A stretch of DNA of 64,000 nt from Bog-473 sp963701955. GTDB taxonomy: Bacteria > Actinomycetota > Acidimicrobiia > Acidimicrobiales > RAAP-2. Both the position numbers and the translations under genes were made by a program. Below, piece after piece: positions 1 through 7,859 of this stretch. How positions within the stretch are numbered: position 1 is the first letter of the stretch; every line of letters begins with the position of its first letter. Location: contig OY969694.1 in NCBI GenBank assembly GCA_963701955.1, forward strand, positions 1,116,001 through 1,180,000, given 5' to 3'. The notes under the pieces are model-generated. The model saw nothing but the letters and a program-made list of their open reading frames with translations, had not been told where the DNA came from and made no database searches.

Positions 1-130
1 CAGGGGAATGTGAGCCCCCCGTGAAGCGGAACGGTCCGACCTGCGGAATGCCTCTCAGTCCGGCGACACCGATCCACAACGGGTTGACAACGATGACGCA
101 ACAGAAGAACAACGCCCGGCGGGCGGATCG

Positions 131-493
131 CTAGACGGCGGAACTGAAATCGAGGAACTCGGTCACCTTGAGAAGGGACAGCATGGCCCGGAGCGCGAGT
201 GGGACGTGTTGACGGTGCGGGTCGACGACGATCTGGGGGTCAACGAGCTCGTGCTCGGTCCGGCGTGTGATCAGGCGCACCGCGCCGTGAGAGAGCGCAT
301 TCTTGACCCAGTCCGCCTCCCGTCCGTAGGTCAGCGCGATCCGGTAACCGTCCTTGGTGCGAAACACGTTGACCGGCGTGCGGTACACGGTCCGCGTTCG
401 GCGGCCCACGTGGATCACGATGCCGAACCCGGGGAGGAACCCGGCCAGGTGGAGCGTCACCCTGTTCGACACCGCCCGGTTGAAGCGGGCCAT
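131..493 (-). CDS. Deazaflavin-dependent (F420) nitroreductase-family protein, DUF385-like
   Basis: A 120-residue protein resembling the small split-barrel deazaflavin-dependent oxidoreductases (Ddn/DUF385 family), which in actinobacteria use cofactor F420 to reduce varied substrates. The central GRRTRTVYRTPVNVF stretch followed by YRIALTYGREADWVKN is characteristic: strands of the barrel and the G-x-x-x-x-W-V-K-N segment that lines the cofactor site. The open frame continues upstream to 697, but that N-terminal extension is Arg/Gly/Pro-rich and unlike the family. I therefore chose the ATG at 493, which gives the usual family length of about 120-150 residues. The gene stands alone, about 170 bp downstream of the next minus-strand gene. 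The substrate is unknown; the family call is fairly secure. Confidence 0.8.
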   Translation of the reverse strand: MARFNRAVSNRVTLHLAGFLPGFGIVIHVGRRTRTVYRTPVNVFRTKDGYRIALTYGREADWVKNALSHGAVRLITRRTEHELVDPQIVVDPHRQHVPLALRAMLSLLKVTEFLDFSSAV

Positions 494-665
494 CCGGCGG
501 CCCGGTCGTGGCGGGCCGAGCGAGCCACGGGGCCCCGACTGGCGCTGAGCCGAGTGCGCACTCACGGCGACACCGTCATACGCCCCGAATCGTAGGCAGA
601 CGCTCGATGCAGCACCAACCTTCAGCCCGCGGCGCCCCTCCCGACTTGCGCAGTCCTCGGCGGCG

Positions 666-944
666 TCAACCGGGCCGGCCACTGCGGCGCAATGCAACCA
701 GGGAGGGAAGCCCCATCACGAGGGTTCGGCGGCGCCACGCCCCGACCGGCAGATTCCGACGTCGCGCCATGCGGCCGGCCAGCAGAGCCTCCACGCAGTG
801 GCCCGCCAGCGTCAGGACCAACAGACCCTGAAAGACCTCACGCGGCGGAAGGGCCTCACCCACCAGGTCCCTCGCCGCGTCGTGCGCCCGCTTCGAGACG
901 GCCAGCTTGGTCACGACGACCAGAGCTCCCACGACGAGGGCCAT
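666..944 (-). CDS. Small membrane protein, DUF4499/TMEM254-like
   Basis: A 92-residue protein with a hydrophobic N-terminal helix (MALVVGALVVVTKLAV) and a second hydrophobic stretch around FQGLLVLTLAGHCVEALL, followed by basic RMARRRNLPV and LVMGLPSLVALRR. The H-x-x-E-A helix, the Arg-rich loop and the GxPSL tail fit the small DUF4499 (TMEM254-like) membrane proteins; this is recognition by eye and moderately sure. The ATG at 944 follows rlmN by 67 bp. An in-frame GTG at 1004 would add a 20-residue Gly/Arg-rich leader encoded by a 15-bp tandem duplication, so the start is uncertain. The role is unknown. Confidence 0.55.
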   Translation of the reverse strand: MALVVGALVVVTKLAVSKRAHDAARDLVGEALPPREVFQGLLVLTLAGHCVEALLAGRMARRRNLPVGAWRRRTLVMGLPSLVALRRSGRPG

Positions 945-965
945 GGACGGCCACGTCGGCCGCCC

Positions 966-995
966 CGCTCCAGACCGCCCCGCTCCAGACCGCCC
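966..995. repeat. Two-copy 15-bp tandem repeat
   Basis: CGCTCCAGACCGCCC occurs twice head to tail with no mismatch (966-980 and 981-995), between the end of rlmN and the small membrane protein gene. If the upstream GTG at 1004 of the minus-strand gene is used it would encode a duplicated GRSGA unit; otherwise it is leader DNA. It is a short slipped-strand-type duplication with no evident function. Confidence 0.7.
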
Positions 996-1011
996 CGTCC
1001 GCACCGTGGTG

Positions 1012-2022
1012 CTAACGACCTGCGGCGGCGGCCAGCTGACCGCATGCAGCATCGATCTGCGCCCCGCGGGTGACCCGCACGGTGGCGTTGACTCCCAACG
1101 AGACGAGCTGCTCACAGAAGCGGCGGACCCGCTCCGGAGACGACCCGACCACGGCGTAGCCGGGGGTGGGATTGAGCGGGATGAGGTTCACGTGCGCGCC
1201 GAGCGGGCGGGCGAAGGCGGAGAGCTCCACTGCGTCGCCGGGTCGATCGTTGACCCCGTCAATCAGTGCCCACTCCAGAGAGAGCCGCCGCCCACTGGCC
1301 GCGACGTAGTCGCTGCACGCGCCGTGCAGGAGTTCCAACGGATAGCGGCGATTGAGGGGGACCAGCTCGTCGCGCAACGCATCGTTGGCCGCGTGCAGCG
1401 AGACAGCCAGGTTGACCGGGAGGCGCTCGGTGGACAGTCGGCGGATGCCCGGCACGACCCCGACGGTCGAAATGGTCAGGTGGCGCGCCGAGAGGCCCAT
1501 CTCGCCGTTGAGCCGCTCGATCGCACGCCAGACGCGGTCGTAGTTGGCCAGCGGCTCCCCCATTCCCATGAACACGACGTTGGACAGGCGCCGCGGTTTG
1601 GCTGCCCGCATGGCCGCAACCACCTGCTCGACGATCTCGCCTTCACTGAGGTGACGCTCGAAACCGGATTGCCCCGTGGCGCAGAACTGGCACGCCATGG
1701 CACAGCCGGCCTGGGTGGACACACAGACCGTGACTCGCTCCGCGTAGCCCATGAGCACAGTCTCGACCCGGGCCCCGTCGGCCAGTGCCCAGAGCCACTT
1801 GGTGGTCTGGCCGCGGTCGGCATCACGACGCGACACCTCACGGAGCGCCGGCGGCAGCAGCTCACCGAGCTGCTGCCGCAAGGCGGTGGGCAGCTCGGTC
1901 ATCTCCTCGGGACGTTGCACCCGCACGTGCAGGCCGTCCCACACCTGGCGCCGCCGGAAGCCCGGCTCTGCGGACAAGAGCGCGTCGAGCTCGTGGCGCG
2001 TGAGGTCGTAGAGCGCCGCCAT
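1012..2022 (-). CDS. rlmN: 23S rRNA (adenine(2503)-C(2))-methyltransferase RlmN, radical SAM
   Basis: A 336-residue radical SAM enzyme that methylates C2 of A2503 in 23S rRNA, and in well-studied bacteria also A37 of some tRNAs. The radical SAM cluster motif CAMACQFC (C107, C111, C114) is followed by the SAM-binding GMGEP segment. The two methyl-shuttle cysteines expected for RlmN are visible: C100 in VCVSTQAGC and a C-terminal cysteine near residue 327 in AQIDAACGQL. Length matches the family. A GTG at 2025 directly precedes the ATG at 2022, and I prefer the ATG. The gene is divergent from the membrane-protein pair at 2098 across about 75 bp, which must hold both promoters. Confidence 0.95.
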   Translation of the reverse strand: MAALYDLTRHELDALLSAEPGFRRRQVWDGLHVRVQRPEEMTELPTALRQQLGELLPPALREVSRRDADRGQTTKWLWALADGARVETVLMGYAERVTVCVSTQAGCAMACQFCATGQSGFERHLSEGEIVEQVVAAMRAAKPRRLSNVVFMGMGEPLANYDRVWRAIERLNGEMGLSARHLTISTVGVVPGIRRLSTERLPVNLAVSLHAANDALRDELVPLNRRYPLELLHGACSDYVAASGRRLSLEWALIDGVNDRPGDAVELSAFARPLGAHVNLIPLNPTPGYAVVGSSPERVRRFCEQLVSLGVNATVRVTRGAQIDAACGQLAAAAGR

Positions 2023-2097
2023 CACCCCAGGTTAGGGTGCCGGCGAGGGGGCGTCGGCGGCATGAGCGCCGGTGACCTCGGACGGGAGGCCGGTAGC

Positions 2098-2547
2098 ATG
2101 GCCCGGGTGCGTGCACGGTGGCTGTCCGGGAGGGCCGTCGTCCTCCACGTATCGGCGGTCGTACTCACCTGCGGCTGCGCTGCCGCAGCATGGTGGCAGG
2201 TCAACCGGGCCGAGGACGGGAACCTGTTGAGCGATTTCTACTCGGTCATGTGGCCCGTGTTCGGGATCTTGGTCGTGACCTTCTGGTGGCTGCTCATCCA
2301 CACCGACTACGACCAGGCAGGACTCAAAGGCCTACGCCGCCAAGCGTCCGCCTCGCCCGCTCCGCCGGCATCGGTCGCCGAGGTACCCGCTCGGTCGGCC
2401 TCTGCCGCCAGCACGACTGCCCTGGCCCCTGCCGCCGACGACGATCCGGAGATGGCCGCGTACAACGCCCGACTGGCCAGGCTGGCCTCGAGCGGACCCA
2501 AGACGTGGCGGCACCGCGACCCTGTCGTGGTGCGGCGGCCGCAGTGA
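2098..2547 (+). CDS. Two-helix membrane protein next to DUF3817 gene
   Basis: A 149-residue protein with two transmembrane helices in its first half: one around AVVLHVSAVVLTCGCAAAAWW and one around VMWPVFGILVVTFWWLLIH, joined by a short N-R-A-E-D-G-N loop. The C-terminal half is Ala/Pro-rich, low complexity and probably disordered and cytosolic. The WWQVNRA...WPVF...WWLLIH arrangement is common in small actinobacterial proteins encoded just before DUF3817 genes, sometimes misnamed transcriptional regulators. Its stop overlaps the next start by GTGA, so the two are very probably translationally coupled and may act together in the membrane. Function is unknown. Confidence 0.7.
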   Translation: MARVRARWLSGRAVVLHVSAVVLTCGCAAAAWWQVNRAEDGNLLSDFYSVMWPVFGILVVTFWWLLIHTDYDQAGLKGLRRQASASPAPPASVAEVPARSASAASTTALAPAADDDPEMAAYNARLARLASSGPKTWRHRDPVVVRRPQ

Positions 2548-2909
2548 AGCGCTTGACGGCGCGGGGTCTGCCGGGCGCCCTCTTCCGCTATCAGCTGATG
2601 GCCAACATCGTCGGCGTGCTCATCATCCCCCTCTTCCTCTTCACGGGACTCCACATCTGGCTCGGCGGCTTCAAACCTGAGCTGGCCATCTTCGGCATCG
2701 GGCACGGCTACCTCTACATCGTGTATCTGATCACCGCGGGCTACCTCGCGCTCAGGGCCCGCCTGCACATCCCTTGGATCCTCCTGATGTTCGCCGCCGG
2801 CCTCATTCCCGGACTGACGTTCGTCGTCGAGTGGCTCGTCGTCACGCGAAAGATTCACCCGCTCCTGGCCGCGCAGGAGGGCGAGACCGTTGCCCGTGCC
2901 GGGACGTGA
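2544..2909 (+). CDS. DUF3817 integral membrane protein
   Basis: A 121-residue membrane protein of the DUF3817 type. Three hydrophobic helices are visible: IVGVLIIPLFLFTGLHIWL, GHGYLYIVYLITAGYLAL and IPWILLMFAAGLIPGLTFVVEW. The G-H-G-x-L-Y-x-x-Y loop and the P-x-x-T/S-F-x-x-E segment before the last basic tail are family hallmarks. The start is a GTG overlapping the upstream stop by 4 bp; an internal ATG at the MANIVGVL position is an alternative. The 3' end overlaps the convergent livF gene by about 68 bp, which is unusual but both frames look real. Molecular function is not known for the family. Confidence 0.75.
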   Translation: MKRLTARGLPGALFRYQLMANIVGVLIIPLFLFTGLHIWLGGFKPELAIFGIGHGYLYIVYLITAGYLALRARLHIPWILLMFAAGLIPGLTFVVEWLVVTRKIHPLLAAQEGETVARAGT

Positions 2910-3642
2910 TCGACTCGACCGCACGGCCGGCGCCACTGGGGTCGCCCTCATAGGCCACACGTCCGTGATCGAGCACGACCGCCCACGAGGCCAGCGCGAG
3001 CACGCGGGGCACCTGTTGTTCCACCACCAACAGCGCCGTGCCGTTGCGGTTGATCTCCTCGAGACCCTCGTAGACCTGCTCGACCGCCACCGGGGCCAGA
3101 CCCAGCGACAGCTCGTCGGCCACCAGGAGCGTGGGTGGGACGACGAGGACCTTGGCCAACGAGAGCAGCCTCTGCTCGCCACCCGAGAGCGTGCCGGCGC
3201 GTTGACGGCGCCGCTCCCCCAGGATGGGGAAGGCCTCGTAGGCACGGCCCAGATCCTGCGCCAGCACACCCTGGCGGTCTCGTTGGCGGAAGGCCACCGT
3301 CAGGTTCTCCTCTACCGTGAGCCGGGCGAACACGCCGCGACCCTCGACCACGTGGGCCATGCCCAGGCGGGCGATCTTGTAGGCCGGGAGCCGCGTGATG
3401 TCGTGTCCCGAGAACACCACCCGACCGGTCGTGGCCGTGACCAGGCCGGTCACGGTCCGGGCCACCGTCGACTTCCCCGCCCCGTTGGAGCCGACCAGGG
3501 CGACGATGCCTCCATCGGGCACCCGGAACGACACGTCGAAGAGCGCGCGATAAGGCCCGTAGGCCGAGCTCACGTCGCGCACCGACAGTACGTCGGCGCC
3601 GGCGGGATCGAGGGCCCCCGCGTGCGCGTGGACCGCGCTCAC
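2842..3642 (-). CDS. livF: Branched-chain amino-acid-type ABC transporter ATP-binding protein LivF
   Basis: A 266-residue ATPase subunit of a LivFGHMK-type (HAAT) importer. Walker A is GSNGAGKST near residue 53, the signature is LSGGEQRLLSLAKVL, and Walker B is TLLVADELSLGLAP with the switch region following. It is somewhat longer than usual for LivF (about 235) because of a 20-residue basic/Pro tail overlapping the convergent DUF3817 gene. The start is a GTG overlapping the livG stop by 4 bp (GTGA), so it is translationally coupled. It is the last gene of the transport operon. The actual solute may be a branched-chain amino acid, an amide, urea or an aromatic or carboxylic compound, since HAAT systems are diverse. 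Confidence 0.92.
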   Translation of the reverse strand: MSAVHAHAGALDPAGADVLSVRDVSSAYGPYRALFDVSFRVPDGGIVALVGSNGAGKSTVARTVTGLVTATTGRVVFSGHDITRLPAYKIARLGMAHVVEGRGVFARLTVEENLTVAFRQRDRQGVLAQDLGRAYEAFPILGERRRQRAGTLSGGEQRLLSLAKVLVVPPTLLVADELSLGLAPVAVEQVYEGLEEINRNGTALLVVEQQVPRVLALASWAVVLDHGRVAYEGDPSGAGRAVESITSRHGQRSRPPARPGAGESFA

Positions 3643-4418
3643 GGCGAGCCGACCTGCCCGAAGTAGGCGGCGCGGACGCGGGGATCGTCGATCACCGCGC
3701 TGAAGCTGCCCTCGGCCAGCACGGACCCCAGATCCATGGCGACGACCCGGTCGACTGCGCCGGCCACCATGTCCAGGTCGTGCTCCACCAGCAGGATCGC
3801 CGCCCCGCGCTCGCGCTGCACCGTGCGGAGCACCGAGGCCAGCTCCGCCGTCTCGTCGACGTCAAGACCCGAAGACGGCTCGTCTGCCAGCAGGATCCTG
3901 GGCTCGGCGGCCAGGGCCCGGGCCAGTTCGACCAGCCGGCAGTTGCCGAGGCCCAGCGCGTTGACCGAGGTGTCGGCCAGATGGCCTATCCCGACCAGCT
4001 CCAGTGTGGCGTCGACCCGCTCCGTCTCGTCGGCCGTCGGCTTGCTGAGGTTGAGCAGGTCGCGCCACAGGCGAGCCTCACCTCGCCGGGCGCGCTCGGC
4101 CACCATGAGGTGGTCGCGCACCGACATGTCGGTGAACACCTCCACCTTCTGGTAGGTCCGCCCGATCCCGAGACGGGCGCGCCGATAGGTCGGAAGGCCC
4201 GACAGCGACCGGCCCTCGAAGGTGATGTCGCCCGAGTCCGGCCGCACCCGGCCGCACACGCAGTCGAAGAGCGTCGTCTTGCCGGCGCCGTTGGGGCCCA
4301 CGAGGCCGACGCTCTCCCCCGCGCCCACGTCGAAGGTCACCGCGCGCACGGCTTGGACGCCGCCGAACGACTTGGTGACGCGGTGCAGGCGCAGGAGAGG
4401 CGCCGGGGACTCAGCCAT
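3639..4418 (-). CDS. livG: Branched-chain amino-acid-type ABC transporter ATP-binding protein LivG
   Basis: A 259-residue ATPase partner of LivF. Walker A is GPNGAGKTT and Walker B is RILLADEPSSGLD. The LivG-specific insert with a long helical region (TYQKVEVFTDMSVRDHL) lies between them. The signature segment reads LGLGNCRLVELARAL rather than a canonical LSGGQ; LivG-type ATPases often depart from the consensus here, so I treat this as family variation. It overlaps livF at its 3' end and the permease gene by 8 bp at its 5' end, which supports a tightly coupled operon. Substrate is undetermined. Confidence 0.92.
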   Translation of the reverse strand: MAESPAPLLRLHRVTKSFGGVQAVRAVTFDVGAGESVGLVGPNGAGKTTLFDCVCGRVRPDSGDITFEGRSLSGLPTYRRARLGIGRTYQKVEVFTDMSVRDHLMVAERARRGEARLWRDLLNLSKPTADETERVDATLELVGIGHLADTSVNALGLGNCRLVELARALAAEPRILLADEPSSGLDVDETAELASVLRTVQRERGAAILLVEHDLDMVAGAVDRVVAMDLGSVLAEGSFSAVIDDPRVRAAYFGQVGSP

Positions 4419-6408
4419 TGGCGCCCGAGGCCGTCACCGCGGCCGGGAGTTCGTCCTCTCCGCCGTCGGGAGGAAAGAAGATCCGCTCGAAGCGCTGGGT
4501 CCAGCGTCGCTTCTGGAACTCCACGACACCTTCGGGGTGCGAGGCGTATGTGAGGGCGCCGAACGCGAACAGCGCGACGGTCAGGCTGGGACCTCCGAGG
4601 CGCGACGGAAGCTGGCTGAGCAGCTGCTCGACGACGAAGAACCCGATGCCCGCCTGGATGGCACCCTCCACGGTGGTCACACCGGTAGTGACCACGAGCA
4701 CGACGAGCACGAGCGAGAAGTCCGCGTTCCAGTCCGCTGGGGACACCACCTGTTGCTCAATGCTGTGCAGCAACCCGCCGACGCCGGCGATGGCCCCCGA
4801 GAGCGCGAAGACGACGACTCGCTGCCACGACGGGTTCACCCCCAGGCCTGCGGTCGCCGTCTCGCTGCCGCGCATGGCCGCCAGGTTCCGCCCGACCGTT
4901 CCGCGCCGCACGAGGAGCACCACCGTCACCGTCACGACCAGGACGCTGAGGGACAGGACGAACATGGCACGGCCGTTGAACGCGAAGAAGGCGGTGGTGC
5001 CCAGCCACTGGCTGTGCAGGCTCACCCCCTGGGGCCCGCCGGTGAAGGAGACCTCGTTGAAGAACGTGGCGTCGAAGAGCAGTGCGGCCGCCAGGGTCAT
5101 CAGCGCGAGGCCCAGTCCGCGCAGGCGAAGAGAGAGCAGCGCCAGCACGACGGCGACCGCTGCGGCCAGCAACGCGCCGAACACGGCTCCCACGAACAAG
5201 TTGAGGCCGAGATGGTTTGCCAGCTGGGCCGCGGTGAAGGCGCCGACGCCGGCCAAGGTGGCCTGGCACAGGGAGAGTTGACCGGCCATCCCGGTGATGA
5301 GCGTCACCGAGAGCAACACGACCGAGAGCGTGAGGCCGTTGTTGAAGACCCTGGACCAGGTCACCGGCATCCAGGTGAGCATGGAAAGGCAGAACAGCCC
5401 GAAGAGTGTCCACCACGAGACCCGGATGATCCGGTCCATCACGGGCGACCACGCGGCGGCGGCCGTGGGCGGAGGTGGCGGGTCGACCGTGGCCAGGGGG
5501 TCCCGAGAGTCATCGAGCTCCCGCATGCCCGGCAGCAGGAGCAGGGCCCCCACCAGGAACAAGAAGGGCAACGACGGGATGATCGCCCCGTAGAAGAAGC
5601 TGCCGGGTGCGATGTAACCCTGCAGCACCGTGGTGAGCACCCCGATGGCCACGCCGACGGCGGCGGCCACGGGGATTGAGCGCAGCAACGCCCAGGCGGC
5701 CGCGGCAATCGCCGTGACGGTCAGGGTCACGTAGTCCTCGGAGGTGAAGGGCCCGAACACCGGAGCGAAGAGCACGCCGGCCAGGCTGGCCATGAATCCC
5801 GAGAGGATCCACGCGACCGCCTCGACTCGAGTGCTGTTGACGCCGTCGAGCTGGGCCAGCCGCCGGCTCTCGACCGCGGCGCGCATCTGCAACCCGATAC
5901 CGGTGGAGCGGAGGAGCAGCGTGAGCAGGATCAGGACGACGAGGGTGACCGAGACGCTCGAGAGGTACGCCCCGTTGATGGGATTCCCCAGGATCCGGAA
6001 GTACACGACGTTGGGGTTGAAGAACGGCAGCACGGTGGCTGTGGCATCGAGATTCTGCGGGCCGAAGATGACGGGCAGGATGCTCGGAATACCCACCAGG
6101 AGCGCGAGACTGCACACGAGCTTTGCAGTGACATTCGCCGGGGCGATGTGCCGGAACAGCAACCGGTCGAAGAGCCAGCCGAGCAGCGGGCCCATGATCA
6201 CCACCGACACGACGAAGGCTCCGGATCCTGTCCACCCCCGGTACTGGGTCAGGTAGGCGAACACGAACGCCGAGGCGTAGGCCTGAGCGCCGAAGGCGAA
6301 ATTGAACACGCCTGTGGCCTGATAGGTCAGGACGAGGCAGACGGCGACCAGCGCGTAGGTGCAGCCGTAGGGAACGCCGGGAAGCGCGAATCCGAGGAAC
6401 TGTTCCAT
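4411..6408 (-). CDS. Fused LivH-LivM ABC transporter permease
   Basis: A 665-residue polytopic membrane protein made of two permease halves normally encoded by separate genes. Residues about 1-300 are LivH-like (ALPGVPYGCTYALVAVCLVL start, then LDGVNSTRVEAVAWILSG). Residues about 330-620 are LivM-like (VTLITGMAGQLSLCQATLAGVGAFTA split over the first helices, and ATAGLGVNPSWQRVVVFALSGAIAG). A Pro-rich linker joins them. Such fusions are found in actinobacterial HAAT transporters, so no separate livM should be expected. A 52-bp gap separates it from the binding-protein gene upstream. The single chain would form the whole membrane channel with LivF and LivG on the cytosolic face. Confidence 0.9.
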   Translation of the reverse strand: MEQFLGFALPGVPYGCTYALVAVCLVLTYQATGVFNFAFGAQAYASAFVFAYLTQYRGWTGSGAFVVSVVIMGPLLGWLFDRLLFRHIAPANVTAKLVCSLALLVGIPSILPVIFGPQNLDATATVLPFFNPNVVYFRILGNPINGAYLSSVSVTLVVLILLTLLLRSTGIGLQMRAAVESRRLAQLDGVNSTRVEAVAWILSGFMASLAGVLFAPVFGPFTSEDYVTLTVTAIAAAAWALLRSIPVAAAVGVAIGVLTTVLQGYIAPGSFFYGAIIPSLPFLFLVGALLLLPGMRELDDSRDPLATVDPPPPPTAAAAWSPVMDRIIRVSWWTLFGLFCLSMLTWMPVTWSRVFNNGLTLSVVLLSVTLITGMAGQLSLCQATLAGVGAFTAAQLANHLGLNLFVGAVFGALLAAAVAVVLALLSLRLRGLGLALMTLAAALLFDATFFNEVSFTGGPQGVSLHSQWLGTTAFFAFNGRAMFVLSLSVLVVTVTVVLLVRRGTVGRNLAAMRGSETATAGLGVNPSWQRVVVFALSGAIAGVGGLLHSIEQQVVSPADWNADFSLVLVVLVVTTGVTTVEGAIQAGIGFFVVEQLLSQLPSRLGGPSLTVALFAFGALTYASHPEGVVEFQKRRWTQRFERIFFPPDGGEDELPAAVTASGANG

Positions 6409-6460
6409 CCCGCCGTCCGGGCGCCCGTTCCGGTCCTTGGCCTCGCCGTCCCGATCGTGC

Positions 6461-7786
6461 TCAGGTCGGGGACGGGGTGCCCGCAGGAAGCGGGAAGACG
6501 GGATTCTTCTTGGGGTTCAGCGATTCGAAGCAGTTGAAGACGTTGCGCCCCGTGTTGAGGGTGGGGACGTAGCGGTCGCCCACCGCCTCGACGTACGCAG
6601 TGCAGTACGGCGGTGCGTGGCCGCTGTGTGCCGCACCATCCCAGTGGACCGGGGCGCTGAGCCCATCCGCCGTGAAGGCGCTCAACGAATTGTCCGCGCG
6701 GATGACGCTCTCCCGCGTGAGATCGTTCCCCGCCAGCTTGACCCCCTGCACGAACAGGGCGGCGGACTCCCACCCCTCGATGGCGATCTCGTCGTTGACA
6801 TAATTGGGCTCGTACTTCTTCATCTGAGTGAGGTACAGCTTGAGTCCAGGGTACAGCGACGTCGACGCGGTGAAGGGCACATGATTGGTCGAGAAGTACA
6901 CGTGCTGCATCAGGCTCTGGTTCTGGTCCAGGGTCGACTGGTCGTCCCCGCTGTACCAGAGCTGGGTGACCTTGAGCCCGTACTGCTCAATGGCCCGGGC
7001 CAGAGTCAGGTTCCCCTTCACGTCCATGCAGCTCACGACCATGGTGGAGCCGGCCCGCTTGATCCGCTCGACATCGGTGGCCACGGTGGAACCGGGATAC
7101 GGGACGTTGAGGTCGATGTAGCTCACACCAATTCCGGCTGCCTTGAGCGCGTTCTGGGACGCCTGGCACGCATCGGACGAGGCCGGCACCCCGTAGGCAA
7201 GGATGGCGACCGAGTGGGAACGGGACTTGCGAGCGACATAGCTGGCATACAGGCCGCTCGAGGGATAGAACTGCACCGAGCCGCCAGCGGCGAAGAGGTT
7301 GGGCTGGTCGGCCCAGTTCCCCGTGACGTCGTATCCGTAGGTGGGCATCCCCGCCTCGAGGAAGAGGTTCGGAGAGAAGAAGGCAGTGGCGACACCGGTC
7401 ACGGCGAAAACGTGGTCCTGGTTGATGAGCGTGTTGGCCAACTGGTTGAAGCTGGTGGGATTCCCGCCATCATCGAGCGCGTACCGGTAGTCGATCCTGC
7501 GACCGTTGACACCGCCACGTGCGTTCACGTAGTTGAAGTAGGCCCGTTCGCCGTAGATCAGGGAAGAGAAGTTCGCGGCCAGTGTCCCCGTCTGCGTCGA
7601 GATCGTCCCGACGGTGATGGAGTGCGCGGACACGCCCGGTGCAGACGTCGTTGTCTGCCGGAGTGCGGCTCCGGCATCGCCCGACCAGCCAAGGATCGGT
7701 ACGGGTCCCGCGAGCACGGTCCCGAGGACCATCACGCCTGCGAACGCCCTGGCCAAGCCCACCCTGCAGCCGCGTCTCAATGGCAT
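6461..7786 (-). CDS. Periplasmic-binding-type ABC transporter substrate-binding protein (Peripla_BP_6)
   Basis: A 441-residue extracellular solute-binding protein of the Leu/Ile/Val type and first gene of the transport operon. The N-terminus is a signal peptide: basic MPLRRGCR, then a hydrophobic core (ARAFAGVMVLGTVLAG), with cleavage likely near the AGAAL region. The fold's first motifs are visible in SITVGTISTQTGTLAANFSS and INQDHVFAVTGVATAF. No lipobox cysteine is obvious in the leader. The LivJ/LivK-type domain is full length. The start ATG at 7786 lies 73 bp from the divergent dehydrogenase start at 7860, so the two promoters share that gap. Ligand is unknown. Confidence 0.9.
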   Translation of the reverse strand: MPLRRGCRVGLARAFAGVMVLGTVLAGPVPILGWSGDAGAALRQTTTSAPGVSAHSITVGTISTQTGTLAANFSSLIYGERAYFNYVNARGGVNGRRIDYRYALDDGGNPTSFNQLANTLINQDHVFAVTGVATAFFSPNLFLEAGMPTYGYDVTGNWADQPNLFAAGGSVQFYPSSGLYASYVARKSRSHSVAILAYGVPASSDACQASQNALKAAGIGVSYIDLNVPYPGSTVATDVERIKRAGSTMVVSCMDVKGNLTLARAIEQYGLKVTQLWYSGDDQSTLDQNQSLMQHVYFSTNHVPFTASTSLYPGLKLYLTQMKKYEPNYVNDEIAIEGWESAALFVQGVKLAGNDLTRESVIRADNSLSAFTADGLSAPVHWDGAAHSGHAPPYCTAYVEAVGDRYVPTLNTGRNVFNCFESLNPKKNPVFPLPAGTPSPT

Positions 7787-7859
7787 TCCGCCCCCAGATC
7801 ATCCGTCGTACCCCCGGATCCACGCCACTGTACTGGGAGGGCCTCCGACCAGGAACGTC

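Noticed and set aside
1..112. Open minus-strand frame with hydrophobic start at the left edge
   Set aside because: It reads like a short membrane segment, but only a TTG start is available, it follows directly in frame after a stop, and the window cuts it off. Not enough to call a gene.
907..2547. Long plus-strand open frame over rlmN
   Set aside because: Antisense to a clear RlmN. Only the last 149 codons (from 2098) look like a real membrane protein; the rest is high-GC shadow.
3880..3990. LivG as an inactive ATPase because its signature is LGLGN
   Set aside because: LivG-type ATPases often differ from LSGGQ at this point, and the Walker motifs are intact, so normal activity is the simpler view.
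4222..5679. 485-codon plus-strand frame antisense to livG and the permease
   Set aside because: Low-complexity Glu/Arg/His-rich translation without domains; the opposite strand encodes well-conserved transporter subunits.
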